The notes: generated by a model not told the origin, from the letters alone. Positions 7,614-17,895 are shown, counted from the first letter of the stretch. The stretch: DNA of 64,000 bases from Excoecaria cochinchinensis (GCA_947683425.1 CANTUQ010000043.1:10487501-10551500), one strand, 5' to 3'. A program made the numbers and translations.

Positions 7614-10379
7614 TTACAATACTCCCCCACTTAACAGAATTTCGTCCTCGAAATTCTTACCTGCTTCAAACAACTGAGGGTATTGCAATCTCATAGCTTC
7701 TTCTGGTTCCCAGGTAGCTTCTTCAATACCGTGATGCTGCCATAAAACTTTGACTAACGGTATCTGCTTTTTCCGAAGTTGTCTGATTTCCTTATCCAAA
7801 ATCCTCTTCGGTTCTTCATCAAAAGAAAAGTCTGACTGAATCCGAATATCTTGCACTGGTAGCACATGCGAAGGATCTGACCGATATCTCCGAAGCATAG
7901 ACACATGAAAAACATCATGTAGTCTAGCTAACTCCATAGGCAAATCTAACTGATACGCTACCGGACCTACTTTCCTTAGAATCTCATATGGCCCAATAAA
8001 ACGTGGACTTAGTTTGCCTTTCTTTCCAAAACGGAGAACCTTACGCCATGGTGACACTTTCAAGAAAACTTTATCACCCACTTCATACTGAATATCTCTG
8101 CGCTTCAGATTAGCATAAGAACGTTGTCGGTCCTTAGCTGGCTTCAAGTTCTGTTGCACAACCCTTACCTTCTCTTCGGTATCCCGCACTATATCCGGAC
8201 CTATCATAGCTTTTTCTGACAGTTCAGTCCAACACACTGGTGTTCTGCATTTCCGTCCATACAGTGCTTCATAAGGAGCCATACCAATACTTACCTGGTA
8301 ACTGTTATTATTAGCGAATTCCATTAAAGACACATACCGACCCCAGCTTCCTGAAAATTCTAAGGCACAACCCCGGAGCATAAATTCTAGAACCTGAATA
8401 ACCCTCTCTGACAGACCATCTGACTGCGGATGGAAAGCAGTACTGAAATTTAACCGTGTTCCCAAAGCTGCCTGAAGTTCTTTCCAAAACTTGGATGTAA
8501 AATGAGGATCTCGGTCTGATACAATGGATAACGGAATCCCATGCAATCCAACTATCTCATCCACATAAAGTTCTGCCAACTTGTCCATCGAGTAATCCAC
8601 TCCCACCGGTAGAAAATGTGCAGACTTCGACAATCGATCTACTATGACCCATACAGAATCATGCTTACGCTGAGTCATAGGAAGACCCGATACAAAATCC
8701 ATCGTGATGTCATCCCACTTCCATTGAGGAATGGGTAAGGGATGAAGCAATCCCGATGGCACTTGATGCTCGGTTTTCACTTGCTGACAAGTAAGACACA
8801 TTGAAACAAATTCTGTTATCTCTCTTTTCATTCCCGGCCACCAATAAAATTGCTTCAGATCTTGATACATCTTATCCCCACCAGGATGCATAGTGAAGAC
8901 TGATGAATGAGCTTCCTGCAACAGTTTCTTTCTTAACTCCCCCACATTAGGTACACATAACCGATTACCATGTCTCAACACTCCTTCACTGTCTAATAAG
9001 TATTCAGTGCGCTTGCCCTCTTTCACTGCTTGACAAACACGCTGAAGCACATGATCATCTAATTGAGCCTTTGCAATTTCTGATCTTAAACTTGGTTTAA
9101 CTTTAAGTTGAGCAATCAGAGCACCTTCAGAATCAAATCTCCATCTGCCTCGACTAGCCAGTAACGCAGACAAAGACTTCCTACTAAGAGCATCTGCCAC
9201 CACATTAGCTTTACCCGGATGATAGTCAATAATACAATCATAATCCTTGAATAGCTCTAACCATCTCCGCTGCCTCAAATTTAACTCCTTCTGAGTTAAC
9301 AAGTACTTAAGACTCTTATGATTGGTAAAAATTCTGCACGTCTCCCCATACAAGTAGTGTCGCCAAACCTTAAGCGCAAACACTACCGCTGCTAACTCCA
9401 GATCGTGAGTCGGATAATTCCGTTCATGAGGCTTCAACTGTCTTGATGCATAAGCTACCACTTTATTTCCTTGCATCAGAACACAACCTAACCCAATGCC
9501 CGAAGCATCACTGTACATAGTGTATTCCTTACCCGAAACCGGTTGTGTGAGCACAGGAGCTTTAACCAATAACTCTTTCAACTGATCAAAACCGGCTTGA
9601 CACTTTTCAGACCATACAAACTTGACATCCTTCCGAAGTAGCTTGGTCATAGGAGATGCTAACACTGAGAACCCCTGAACAAACCGTCGGTAATACCCTG
9701 CTAATCCCAGAAAACTTCTCACTTCTGGCACATTCTTCGGAGGCATCCATTTAACAATTGCTTCAATCTTACTTGGATCAACACGTACACCTTCTGCTGA
9801 TACCACATGTCCAAGGAAAGCTACTTCTTTCAACCAAAACTCACACTTACTGAGTTTCGCATACAGCTGATGATCTCTTAACATTTGCAATACTAATCTA
9901 AGATGTTCCTCATGTTCTTTTCGATTTCTAGAGTACACCAAAATGTCATCAATAAATACCACAACAAACTTATCCAGATACGGTCGAAAAACCCGGTTCA
10001 TCAGATCCATAAAGGCTGCAGGCGCGTTAGTCAAACCAAAGGGCATCACTAGAAATTCATAATGACCATAACGCGTCCGAAAAGCCGTCTTCGCCACATC
10101 TGCTTCTTTCACCCCTAATTGGTAATAGCCTGACCTCAAATCTATCTTAGAGAATACCCCAGCTCCTCTCAACTGATCAAAAAGATCCTCAATCCTCGGC
10201 AGTGGATACTTATTCTTGATAGTCACTTTGTTAAGCTGTCGATAATCAATGCACATCTGAAGGGTTCCATCTTTCTTCTTAACAAACAGTACTGGAGCAC
10301 CCCACGGCGACACACTAGGCCGAATGAATCCCTTATCCAACAACTCTTTCAACTGACTCTTCAATTCCTTCAATTCCAC
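7614..10379 (-). CDS. pol: Pol: reverse transcriptase, RNase H, integrase, chromodomain
   Basis: This polyprotein copies element RNA into DNA and integrates it. Approximate residues of the 921-aa frame: RT with FIDDILVYSR (145), the catalytic DD being intact; RNase H from YSDASGIGLG (290) with THDLELAAVVFALK; integrase zinc domain MHPGGDKMYQ..CLTCQQ (495-530); integrase core with D in ITMDFVSG, D in VSDRDPHF and E in SDGLSERVIQ (560-655); chromodomain with IPLVKVLWQHHGIEEATWEPEE (about 865-890). The chromodomain is known to target related elements to marked chromatin. The first Met is a product of the upstream frame break: residues before it belong to the gag-protease frame one base out of phase. 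The stop TAA lies in the first bases (TGTAA) of the 3' LTR, so pol runs right through the polypurine tract. Confidence 0.93.
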   Translation of the reverse strand: MELKELKSQLKELLDKGFIRPSVSPWGAPVLFVKKKDGTLQMCIDYRQLNKVTIKNKYPLPRIEDLFDQLRGAGVFSKIDLRSGYYQLGVKEADVAKTAFRTRYGHYEFLVMPFGLTNAPAAFMDLMNRVFRPYLDKFVVVFIDDILVYSRNRKEHEEHLRLVLQMLRDHQLYAKLSKCEFWLKEVAFLGHVVSAEGVRVDPSKIEAIVKWMPPKNVPEVRSFLGLAGYYRRFVQGFSVLASPMTKLLRKDVKFVWSEKCQAGFDQLKELLVKAPVLTQPVSGKEYTMYSDASGIGLGCVLMQGNKVVAYASRQLKPHERNYPTHDLELAAVVFALKVWRHYLYGETCRIFTNHKSLKYLLTQKELNLRQRRWLELFKDYDCIIDYHPGKANVVADALSRKSLSALLASRGRWRFDSEGALIAQLKVKPSLRSEIAKAQLDDHVLQRVCQAVKEGKRTEYLLDSEGVLRHGNRLCVPNVGELRKKLLQEAHSSVFTMHPGGDKMYQDLKQFYWWPGMKREITEFVSMCLTCQQVKTEHQVPSGLLHPLPIPQWKWDDITMDFVSGLPMTQRKHDSVWVIVDRLSKSAHFLPVGVDYSMDKLAELYVDEIVGLHGIPLSIVSDRDPHFTSKFWKELQAALGTRLNFSTAFHPQSDGLSERVIQVLEFMLRGCALEFSGSWGRYVSLMEFANNNSYQVSIGMAPYEALYGRKCRTPVCWTELSEKAMIGPDIVRDTEEKVRVVQQNLKPAKDRQRSYANLKRRDIQYEVGDKVFLKVSPWRKVLRFGKKGKLSPRFIGPYEILRKVGPVAYQLDLPMELARLHDVFHVSMLRRYRSDPSHVLPVQDIRIQSDFSFDEEPKRILDKEIRQLRKKQIPLVKVLWQHHGIEEATWEPEEAMRLQYPQLFEAGKNFEDEILLSGGVL
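7619..7636 (-). promoter_or_regulatory. Polypurine tract, near-intact chromovirus
   Basis: In sense, AAGTGGGGGAGTAT directly precedes the LTR start TGTAACACC. It would prime plus-strand DNA synthesis. It is also translated as the last codons of pol. Confidence 0.8.
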
Positions 10380-12202
10380 TGGGCCATTCTGTAAGGAGCC
10401 TTAGAAATCGGAGCTGTCCCCGGGAGAATTTCTACTGACAGTTCAACTTCTCTCTCTGGAGGTAACCCCGGTAACTCTTCCGGAAAAACATCTACAAAAT
10501 CTCTTACAACCGAAATGTCTTGAATCTTAACTTGACCTCTCCGAGAGTCTAAAACCACAGCTAAAAATGCTTTACACCCTTTCCTGATAAATCTTCTGGC
10601 TTTCATAGCTGATACCACATTATGCGAAGAACTACTTCCAATACCCTTTACCACAACAGGCATTTGATCTTTATCCCTCAAAACCATTACTTTCCTATGA
10701 CAATCCACTACCGCGCGATGCTTATCCAACCAATCCATTCCCAAAATAATATCATACTCATGGAATGGCAAACAAATTAAATCCACTGCAAACTCTGTAC
10801 CTTGAATCTTTAAAGGACACTTCCGACATACACGATTAACCATAACACTCTGACCCAACGGACTGGATACACAAATCTCATATTCCATCTTCTCCTCACT
10901 ACCCAAACTATCCCACAACTTACCAGAACACACATAAGAATGGGTAGAGCCCGGGTCAATCAAAACATAAACTTCAGAATCAAGCAAAGAGAACTTACCG
11001 GCAATCACTTCGGGAGCATTCTGTTCCTCTCGGGCCTTCATAGCATAAGCCCTACCAGATGATGGCACAGGGCGATCTACTGATTCTGAGGCTTCTCTAT
11101 CTCGAGGCCGTCCACCACGACCCCTTCCTCTACCCCTATTACGACTTCCTTGGGGTACATTAGATCCAGCTCGGCTCCCTTTTTGTTGTCCCGAAGGATC
11201 TCCAAGTCGGTTCGGACAATTTGCAAGTAAATGGTCCGTAGAACCACATTTAAAACAGCCTCCCGTTAACCACCGACATTCACCCCAATGTTGTCTATTA
11301 CAATGAGAACATCGGGGAGGGCCATCTCCTCTACCTGAGCCTGATCCCCTGGAAGAACCCTGTCTCCTCCCTCTAGGGGCCGGATTAGCTGTAGACTCAT
11401 CAGCAAAATTTCCTTGCGACTCCCTCGGCCTCTTGCCTGAAGAAGAGCCACCTCTTGTAGACTTTCTTCTTTGAGCCTTTTCTCTCAATATATTCTCAGA
11501 ACGCTCCGCCCTCAAGGCTGCTTGAACCAACTGGTAATACTTCACATTCGGAGCCGACATCAATGAAATTAACATTACCTTCAAAGACTCATTCAAACCT
11601 GATTCAAAATGCTGACATCGAAACTCTTCCGTGAGAACTCTTGGCGGCGCATACTTACTGAGCTTATTGAACTCGTCCTCATACTCAGCCACAGACATCA
11701 TTCTCTGCTTAAGAGTGAGAAACTGTGCCCACTTGGCATCCTTATAAGCTTTGGTCACATACCGATTCTGAAACTCACCCTCGAAGAACTCCCATGTAAT
11801 CCGTTCAGGAACTTGCGGTTGACTAACTACCAACCTCCACCAATCATAGGCAGAACCTTGTAACAAAGACAAGGCACACTCCACTTCTTGCTCCGGTGGG
11901 CATCTAATCTCCCTAAGTACTCTGGATGTCTCTTCTAACCACATCTCTGCTTTATAAGATTCATCTATGCTAGTACCTAAGAAATTCTCTGCACCATGTT
12001 TTCTTAACCTTTCAATTGGGGCACTAGGCGCTGTTACCCTTTCAAGTACCCTTGTCATACTCTGAAGCATCGCTTCCATTGGTCCCAAAGGCACCTCAGG
12101 ATACCCCCTAGGAGGTTGAGCCGGACCAAAAACTGAGGGATCCTGCTCTTGGGGATTCGCACTTTCCGCTGACCCCTCAAGCGATCCACGGGCGGACTCC
12201 AT
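10370..12202 (-). CDS. gag: Gag-protease polyprotein
   Basis: Gag forms the virus-like particle and binds element RNA; protease cuts the polyprotein. The frame starts at the ATG 12202 (MESARGSLEG), about 90 nt after the primer site, and runs 610 aa. Residues 80-235 are a retrotransposon gag domain (SAYDWWRLV, FFEGEFQNRYVTKAYKDAKW), followed by an Arg/Gly/Ser-rich basic linker, a zinc knuckle CFKCGSTDHLLANC (about 315), another RGRGRG stretch and an aspartic protease with LIDPGSTHSY (about 415) and ILGMDWL. The frame ends just after APYRMA because one base is missing in a short C run near 10381-10384; the RT part continues in the next frame from 10379. Relatives have no break here. A programmed -1 slip is conceivable, but no classic slippery heptamer is visible. 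Confidence 0.93.
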   Translation of the reverse strand: MESARGSLEGSAESANPQEQDPSVFGPAQPPRGYPEVPLGPMEAMLQSMTRVLERVTAPSAPIERLRKHGAENFLGTSIDESYKAEMWLEETSRVLREIRCPPEQEVECALSLLQGSAYDWWRLVVSQPQVPERITWEFFEGEFQNRYVTKAYKDAKWAQFLTLKQRMMSVAEYEDEFNKLSKYAPPRVLTEEFRCQHFESGLNESLKVMLISLMSAPNVKYYQLVQAALRAERSENILREKAQRRKSTRGGSSSGKRPRESQGNFADESTANPAPRGRRQGSSRGSGSGRGDGPPRCSHCNRQHWGECRWLTGGCFKCGSTDHLLANCPNRLGDPSGQQKGSRAGSNVPQGSRNRGRGRGRGGRPRDREASESVDRPVPSSGRAYAMKAREEQNAPEVIAGKFSLLDSEVYVLIDPGSTHSYVCSGKLWDSLGSEEKMEYEICVSSPLGQSVMVNRVCRKCPLKIQGTEFAVDLICLPFHEYDIILGMDWLDKHRAVVDCHRKVMVLRDKDQMPVVVKGIGSSSSHNVVSAMKARRFIRKGCKAFLAVVLDSRRGQVKIQDISVVRDFVDVFPEELPGLPPEREVELSVEILPGTAPISKAPYRMAQWN

Positions 12203-12290
12203 AACTACAAAACATAAACGCAGTGCGCATCAGGCCAACACAACTCTAACAACTAGCTAACACACTGAAACCCAGTAACATCTAAACCAA

Positions 12291-12304
12291 TAGCTCTGAT
12301 ACCA
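12291..12304 (-). promoter_or_regulatory. Primer-binding site, initiator Met tRNA
   Basis: In sense TGGTATCAGAGCTA lies 5 nt after the 5' LTR end. TGGTATCAGAGC is the established plant site complementary to the 3' end of initiator methionine tRNA. Confidence 0.92.
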
Positions 12305-12309
12305 CCTAA

Positions 12310-14766
12310 TGTCAAACCCCAACCTATACCAAGGAGACTTCCATACAGATTGGAGGGAGAGGGCTCCCTGGATAGATAGGAGTGTCACACCCCACTAGTA
12401 CAAACATGCAAACATTACATATATAGAGCGACATATCAGAGATAATTAAAATCTTTAATACAGAGAAGAATGATACTGAACAAAATGTATACTTTATTAA
12501 TATACCAAAAGAAGGTCTTTATATATTACATCAGATTACAAAAAGAACCAATTTACAAAAGCCCAAGATACACTGTTCCAAAGGGCTATCAAAATAATAC
12601 ATCTATTACAAAAAGAAAGGAAAGCCTATACTATAAAACACCCCATCTCTAGTTGCGTTGGCCTTCCCGTTACGACGCGCCCAGAACACGCGTACCAAAA
12701 CCTTCCACACCTACACGGATAAACACCCGTGCTAAGCGAAATCGCTTAGTGGGGAAAACACAAAATGCATAACCGCCACTCACAGTGACGATAACAGAAA
12801 GCATATGATAACCATACAATTATGGGCATGTAATCATACATAGTTAATTCAGATATTGGCATTCACATTCAAGAATTCTTGTACAAAACACAATGACACC
12901 TGCTTGATCCCAATGAGTGGATAACGAGTACATATAGATACTTGAGAGTATCGATATCGTCATATAGACATATAGATACCCGAAGGTATCGAATCATTCT
13001 TTTTATTTTGTTTCCAAATTGTTATTACGTGGAATCTTAAGAAAGATTCAGACAGAGGGATCGCGAGGATCCAATCGTGGGACCTGATCAGGGTCCAAAG
13101 TCGTACATATAGCTGCAGCGGCACAAAACTCTATTAGGCATGCCTAACTATCCACTTATCCGACATTAGCAGGTTATGCAAAAATCTTATCACATTTACA
13201 TATATATTATTCGTGCAAAAAGATAATCAAAGCTTAATGAAAACTGCATGCAAAAGAAATTAAGTCATTAAGCAAAAAGGAAAAGAAATCAAGTTTGGAA
13301 GTCGCGACTGTCGCGCTCGCTACAATTGTCGCGCTCGCGACAGAGACCAAAACACAACTACCCGTCGAGTCTCGCGGTCGCGAGAGAATCTCGCGCTCGC
13401 GAGAGGGCGAAGGCGCCACTCTCTGTAGCGCTCGCGACAGAAGGTAACTGTCCAAGTCCATCGCGCTCGTGACCACCGCTCGCTCGCGACAGAGGAGAGT
13501 CCTGCAACCACTCGGAGATTGAGCGCTCTGTCGCGCTCGCGACAGAGAGTTCTCTCGAGCTCTCGGCGCGACACTTCTCGCGCCGGCGCGAGGGCCGAAA
13601 CCTCCGCACTCTGTCGCGCTCGCGACAGTGTCGCGATCGCGACAGACACGGGTTTTTCAGCTCTTACGCCCAAATTCTGCAGAAAACTTACACAAATCAC
13701 ATTCAAACTTCCAAAATTGATTCCAAACCTCAAAATTAAGCAACGCAAGCATTCACAACTCATAACATAAATAAAAACCCAGCTTTAACACCATTTATCT
13801 CAATTAAATCAAGTCAATTACATGTCCAATTCTAAGAAATTCCAAAACATCAATTATAACACCAATTACAAATATTCATATAGTTTCTCACAATTCCTTC
13901 AACAATATTCATTCTTTCACATCACATATCACACTAATTTCCATTCAAGCTATAATAACACCACTCATAAACCCAATCAAAGCAAAACCACAATTATCAA
14001 ACTCAAATCATAAATACACAATAAAGATGAACATTCCCAAACCTTCTCTCCTTAGCTCCTATTCGCGAGCTCCGCTCCCGCTAGCAATTCCTTTCCCTTT
14101 ATCAGGTCTAGGAGTCTCCTCTGAACCACAAACCCATAACAATCAAGATCAATTTTACAACTACCCAAATATACATATATAATTATAAAACCTAGAGAAG
14201 AGGAAGAAGAAGAATCTAAAACACCCATAACCCCAACTCACCTTTAAGCTTCCAAAATCCACAAGCTAATCAACTCTAATTACTCAATTAAGGAAGTGGG
14301 AGCAAGATTATGTAAAGAAAAGGAAGAACAAAGGAGAAGGAAGAAGAAGAAGGAAATGGCGTGAAAAGGAGGAGGGGAACGGGAAATCAAGGGAAAGGCT
14401 GCCCTTTTCTCTCTCTTCACCCACCCAATAAATGCCCACTTATCCCCTTTGCCACTTGTTAATCTCTCCTTAAGACACTTGCCCCCACATCACACCCTAC
14501 TCTCATACTTTACTATACACATTAACTTATCCTTTGCTCATATCCTAATCCCATACACTAATATGTACACTAAGCTTTCTCTTACTCACACTTAATTTTC
14601 ATACACTCACTTATACCCTACACTAGCCTATCTCCTCTTCTCAACTCAAACTAATACACTTAAATTAAATAAATAAACCAATTAAACACCTACATGTAAC
14701 ACATAAAAATGCACACATACAGACACGGACAGGCTCAAACTACTGGGGTGGTTTTGGGGTGTTACA
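12310..14766 (-). repeat. 5' LTR of the near-intact chromovirus
   Basis: 2457 bp, in sense from TGTAACACCCC at 14766 to GGGGTTTGACA at 12310. It matches the 3' LTR nearly base for base and shares all its landmarks: palindrome array 13303-13650, TTAGGCATGCCTAA 13134-13147, hairpins 12937-12990, acceptor-like block 12711-12754. The end TTTGACA departs from the 3' LTR's GTGACA by one base. Confidence 0.92.
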
Positions 14767-15425
14767 TGTCTCTCACAAGAGACGGCCTGCCCGTCGGTAA
14801 AAATCCACCTGGCAGATGCATACGTCAGCATAGCATTAATCACGAGCATTAAATTTGCATTAATTGGGGAATGGGGAACGACAGACGGGCAGCCCGTCGG
14901 TCGCTCCTAGCGACGCCCAGTCCATCGGTCACGAAACTCTATATAAGGACGAGTAATAGACGGGCCAGCAGCTGCTGTCATTTTCACTTTCCCTCTCAAA
15001 AATAGTTTTTTGCATTTTTTTTCTACATTTTCAAGTATTTCTTCTCCTCTTTCTTGCAATTTCTTTATCTTTTCGAGTTCTCCAGTCACCGGACGCTCGG
15101 ACACTCATTTTTCTTCAGTTTATCTACACTTTTCGCGACTACAAGTAAGTAAAATAACTACTTTACTTTTTAATTTAATTTATTTCTTCTTTTCTTTTTT
15201 TTCTTTCATCTTCTTCTAGCCTTAAAATGGTTAGGATGCTTTAGATGCCTTAAATATCTAGGGAGAATGCTGCCCATTTTTTTAGTAACTCTTAGTGCAA
15301 TTAATCTAAGCCTTTGTATGATCACATAGAAATAGGACTTTTCTATACCTTTGTCGCCTTAGAAATAGGCTTTCTAGCGCACATGTGTGTTGTTGGGGCC
15401 TGAGGCCATTCTTTTGTGCAGGATT
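14767..15425 (+). other. Promoter-proximal spacer and leader of the sense extra ORF
   Basis: No ORF. It holds CCCGTCGGT motifs (14794, 14893), the core promoter at 14923-14947, a pyrimidine-rich leader from about 14975 and a donor-like AA|GTAAGT at 15145. Before the chromovirus arrived, about 200 bp separated this TATA from the oppositely directed one at 5150. Confidence 0.5.
14923..14947 (+). promoter_or_regulatory. Internal sense core promoter of the Tat/Retand element
   Basis: CATCGGTCAC (14923-14932), 7 nt, then TATATAAG (14940-14947). In the 3' LTR the arrangement is CGTCGGTCAC, 8 nt, TATATAAG (18366-18391). The similarity suggests a promoter of the same origin driving the sense ORF at 15786. 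Confidence 0.6.
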
Positions 15426-15792
15426 GGGGGCACACCCTTGTCGGGGTGCGGCCCATTTTTTATATATATTGTGGTTGCGGCCTGAGGCCTATTTTGATGA
15501 CTTTTTATGCAGGAGGTTGGGCACACCCTTACCGGGGTGCTGCCCGAATTTTCATTTTTTTTAATTTTTATTCTAAAATTGATTATTTTCTTGTATAATG
15601 CATGTCTTGGGGCCTAAAAAGCCCATTTTCATTCGCTTTCAGAATACCTTTTTCTACGCCAAAGTGGAGCACACCCTTGTCGGGGTGCTGCCCATTTTTA
15701 CTAATCTTTAATTCTTTCTGTGCCAATTGCATGTTTTTCTGCTTTTGATATGTGCGAAGCATGCTGGGCAACATCCCTTGACAGGATGTCAC
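15405..15792 (+). repeat. Four GGGCACACCC/GGGGTGCTGCCC hairpins in the leader
   Basis: Inverted repeats with the pattern GCACACCCTTGTCGGGGTGC lie at about 15426-15460, 15515-15545, 15666-15694 and, degenerate, 15761-15792. They are interspersed with GGGGCCTGAGGCC-like palindromes (15395, 15478). They fall between the donor-like site at 15145 and an acceptor-like TTGACAG (15784), so may be intronic. Confidence 0.55.
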
Positions 15793-16665
15793 CGAGCACT
15801 AGTGTGCAGAGGTCTACCTTCAGGCCCTCCGAGAGGTATCACCCATACTTCCAGAGCGACCCGGGGGCATCTTCCTCTACGGCCCCACCGCCAGAGCCAG
15901 CACAACAGTAGCCAGCACAGCTGATTTCTCCCAGCTCCTCACTTCTATGTTCGCAGCCTTCGAGTGACGACTGGATGAGAGAGACAGAGCTCTACAAGAG
16001 AGGTTATACCGTCAACAGGCTGCTATTCAGGAGCAGTCCCGGATGATAGAGCGGTTGACCCAGGAGCAGGCCGATTTTATTGAGTACACAGTACGAGAGA
16101 AGGCTCAGGTCATGGAGATCTTCAGGGACGAGCAGGCGAGGCTGGTAGAGCAGATTGCCCAGGGCCAGAGGGAGCTTAGACAGCAGGTCACTCATGATTT
16201 GAGGACGTCCCAAGACCAAGCATCTCAGAGAGGTGATATGACTTTACAGATGATCGATGAGTCACTCGATTCCCTGAGATCCTGGGTCCAGGCGATAGAG
16301 GGGATCCTTCCTCCCTTGTCCCAGACCATGAGGGAGTTTAGGGAGCAGACGGAGCTGCTCCTAGATCAGATGAGGAGGACCGCCAGCTAGCAGACTACTC
16401 AGATGAGCCAGGCATTCAAGAAGTTAGGAGGCACAGTATCAGAGACTTTGGAGTTCCCTTCTTGGATGGCTATGCTCAGATCAGGTTTAGACAGACCCAC
16501 GATGCTGGGGCAGGATCTTCCAAGGCTCAGCCTCCACCTCAGACACAGTCAGCTCCACCTCCACCTAAGACATAATCAGCTCCACCTCCACCTCAGCCAG
16601 GGACGGTGCATATCTTAGACGATGAGGATCCTAACGAGGAGCCCTCCGACTACGCGCCCCTCTGA
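15786..16665 (+). pseudogene. Sense extra ORF of the Tat element, coiled-coil protein of unknown function
   Basis: I do not recognise a family. The ATG at 15786 starts a Ser/Pro-rich segment (MSPSTSVQRS..STAPPPEPAQQ). After a shift of frame near 15911 the frame through 15920-16400 gives a long charged, Gln-rich helix (DERDRALQERLYRQQAAIQE, MIERLTQEQADFIEY, ARLVEQIAQGQRELRQQV) typical of coiled coils. After another shift near 16450 come PPPP-Gln repeats and an acidic tail ending DDEDPNEEPSDYAPL before the TGA at 16663. In-frame stops occur at 15909, about 15967, 16388 and about 16573, so this copy is dead. It is transcribed away from the antisense ORF and has its own TATA at 14940. Whether it is a capsid-like, regulatory or captured host protein is open. 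Confidence 0.5.
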
Positions 16666-17206
16666 TGTTCAGGGAGTCATTTTTTTGTATTTTCACACAT
16701 TTTCACTTGTATATACATTGAACAAAAATGGATATTTCTAGTATAAAACTTTTATTTTCAGTTTTGTACATTCATTCAGTTATTTATGATTCATTCATAT
16801 TACATATAAGTGTATACTCATATTCCAAAATAACGACATAACAAACGAAAAGGAAAATAATAACAAAAGGTAACCAAGATTTGAAAAATGGCAACTTAAT
16901 AAAAAAGAATATAAACGAAACATGACATGGTAAATAAAATAAAACCACATCATTCATGGACATGTTAAAAAGATAATAACTCAAACATGAATTAACAAAA
17001 CCTTTTATAATACAGGTACAGAGAAACATTGATCCGGACACAAGCATCGATCAAAAGTCCGAACATGAGCACCTAAGATTCATGTCTTCTTAGAAAGGGA
17101 ACCCAGCGAGGTCTCCTCCTCCACGAAATCAAGATTACGGTCAGAGAGTACCCTGTCTCACAGTTCACGTGGTAGTAAGAGAGTACTACACACCTTGCAA
17201 CAGAAT
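16666..17206. other. Noncoding spacer
   Basis: AT-rich stretch after the sense ORF. No gene, repeat or known signal recognised. Confidence 0.5.
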
Positions 17207-17760
17207 GGAGGTTAGCAGATCAAAAAACCGTACTAGCCAGATGGGGGTTAGCAGATCAGACTTTATACTGACTGGATGGGGGTTACCAAGAGAATGCCAA
17301 CGAGCAGAGACTGACAGTCAGAGAGTACCGCTTCTCGCCAATCGAAGCTGCGGTTAGAGAAACACTGCTCTTCACATTGAGTTTGTAGTCAGAGAGTGCT
17401 ACATCTTCTCAACACTGCGCGAGCCGAGATGAGGCCAGCAGAAGCAAAAGCTGCGATTAGAGAAACACTGCTCTTCACATCGAGTTTGTAGTCAGAGAGT
17501 GCTACATCTCCTCAACACTGCGCGAGTCGAGACGAGGCCAGCAGAAGCAGAAGCTGCGGTTAGAGAAACACTGCTCTTCACACCGAGTTTGTAGTCAGAG
17601 AGTGCTACATCTCCTCAACACTGCGCGAGCCGAAACGAGGCCAGCAGGAACAATCGAAGTTGTGGCTAAAGAAACACTGCTCTTCATATCGAGGTCGTGG
17701 ATAGAGAATGCTACATCTCACCAACACCTACAGGTCGAGACGAGATAGATAAGGATATCT
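17207..17760 (+). repeat. Tandem repeats upstream of the Tat 3' LTR, about 103-bp unit
   Basis: Units beginning GAAGCTGCGGTTAGAG at 17344, 17447 and 17550 (period 103 bp) with a diverged fourth at 17656. Each contains AAACACTGCTCTTCAC and AGTCAGAGAGTGCTACATC. A shorter duplication around GGGGGTTAGCAGATCA (17207-17290) precedes them. Tandem repeats in this place are known for Retand/Ogre-type elements and can seed satellites. Confidence 0.85.
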
Positions 17761-17895
17761 TCATCCACCGAACAGACTGAGATGAGGTCTACCCGATAAA
17801 AGGCACGGAAGGTAAGAACCGCCACAGGTATGCTTTCTTCCTTTCTGTCCTTTCTCTGAGTTTTGGCTCATCTAGGTGCTCGTGCACTAGTTTCC

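Larger units (their letters stand above)
5180..7618 (-). repeat. 3' LTR of the near-intact chromovirus
   Basis: In element sense it starts TGTAACACCCC at 7618 and ends GGGGTGTGACA at 5180. Sense-strand landmarks: AG|GTGAGT donor-like site (7093), GC-rich hairpin array (6505-6165), 14-bp palindrome TTAGGCATGCCTAA (6017-6004), near-palindrome GGACC..GGTCC (about 5966-5949), two small hairpins (5860-5845 and 5822-5807), conserved CCCCACTAAGC hairpin and CCGTGTAG (5624-5581). Confidence 0.92.
5180..14766 (-). mobile_element. Near-intact Tekay/Del-like chromovirus
   Basis: A complete minus-strand LTR retrotransposon: 5' LTR 14766-12310, primer site, gag-protease, pol (RT, RNase H, integrase, chromodomain), polypurine tract, 3' LTR 7618-5180. 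The LTRs (2439 and 2457 bp) differ at few positions by eye plus an 18-bp length difference, so insertion is recent. It lies in the promoter interval of the Tat/Retand element. Flanks are CGTCT (5175-5179) and TGTCT (14767-14771), a target duplication with one mismatch. The only coding defect seen is a one-base loss between protease and RT near 10381-10384. Confidence 0.92.

Noticed and set aside
10370..10384. Programmed ribosomal frameshift between protease and RT
   Set aside because: No standard slippery heptamer or obvious downstream structure, and related copies such as 45171-44500 run through in one frame; a one-base loss is simpler.
5180..14766. Endogenous pararetrovirus or envelope-carrying retrovirus
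   Set aside because: LTRs, integrase and chromodomain are present and the order gag-PR-RT-RH-INT is Ty3/gypsy; no movement protein or envelope-like ORF seen.
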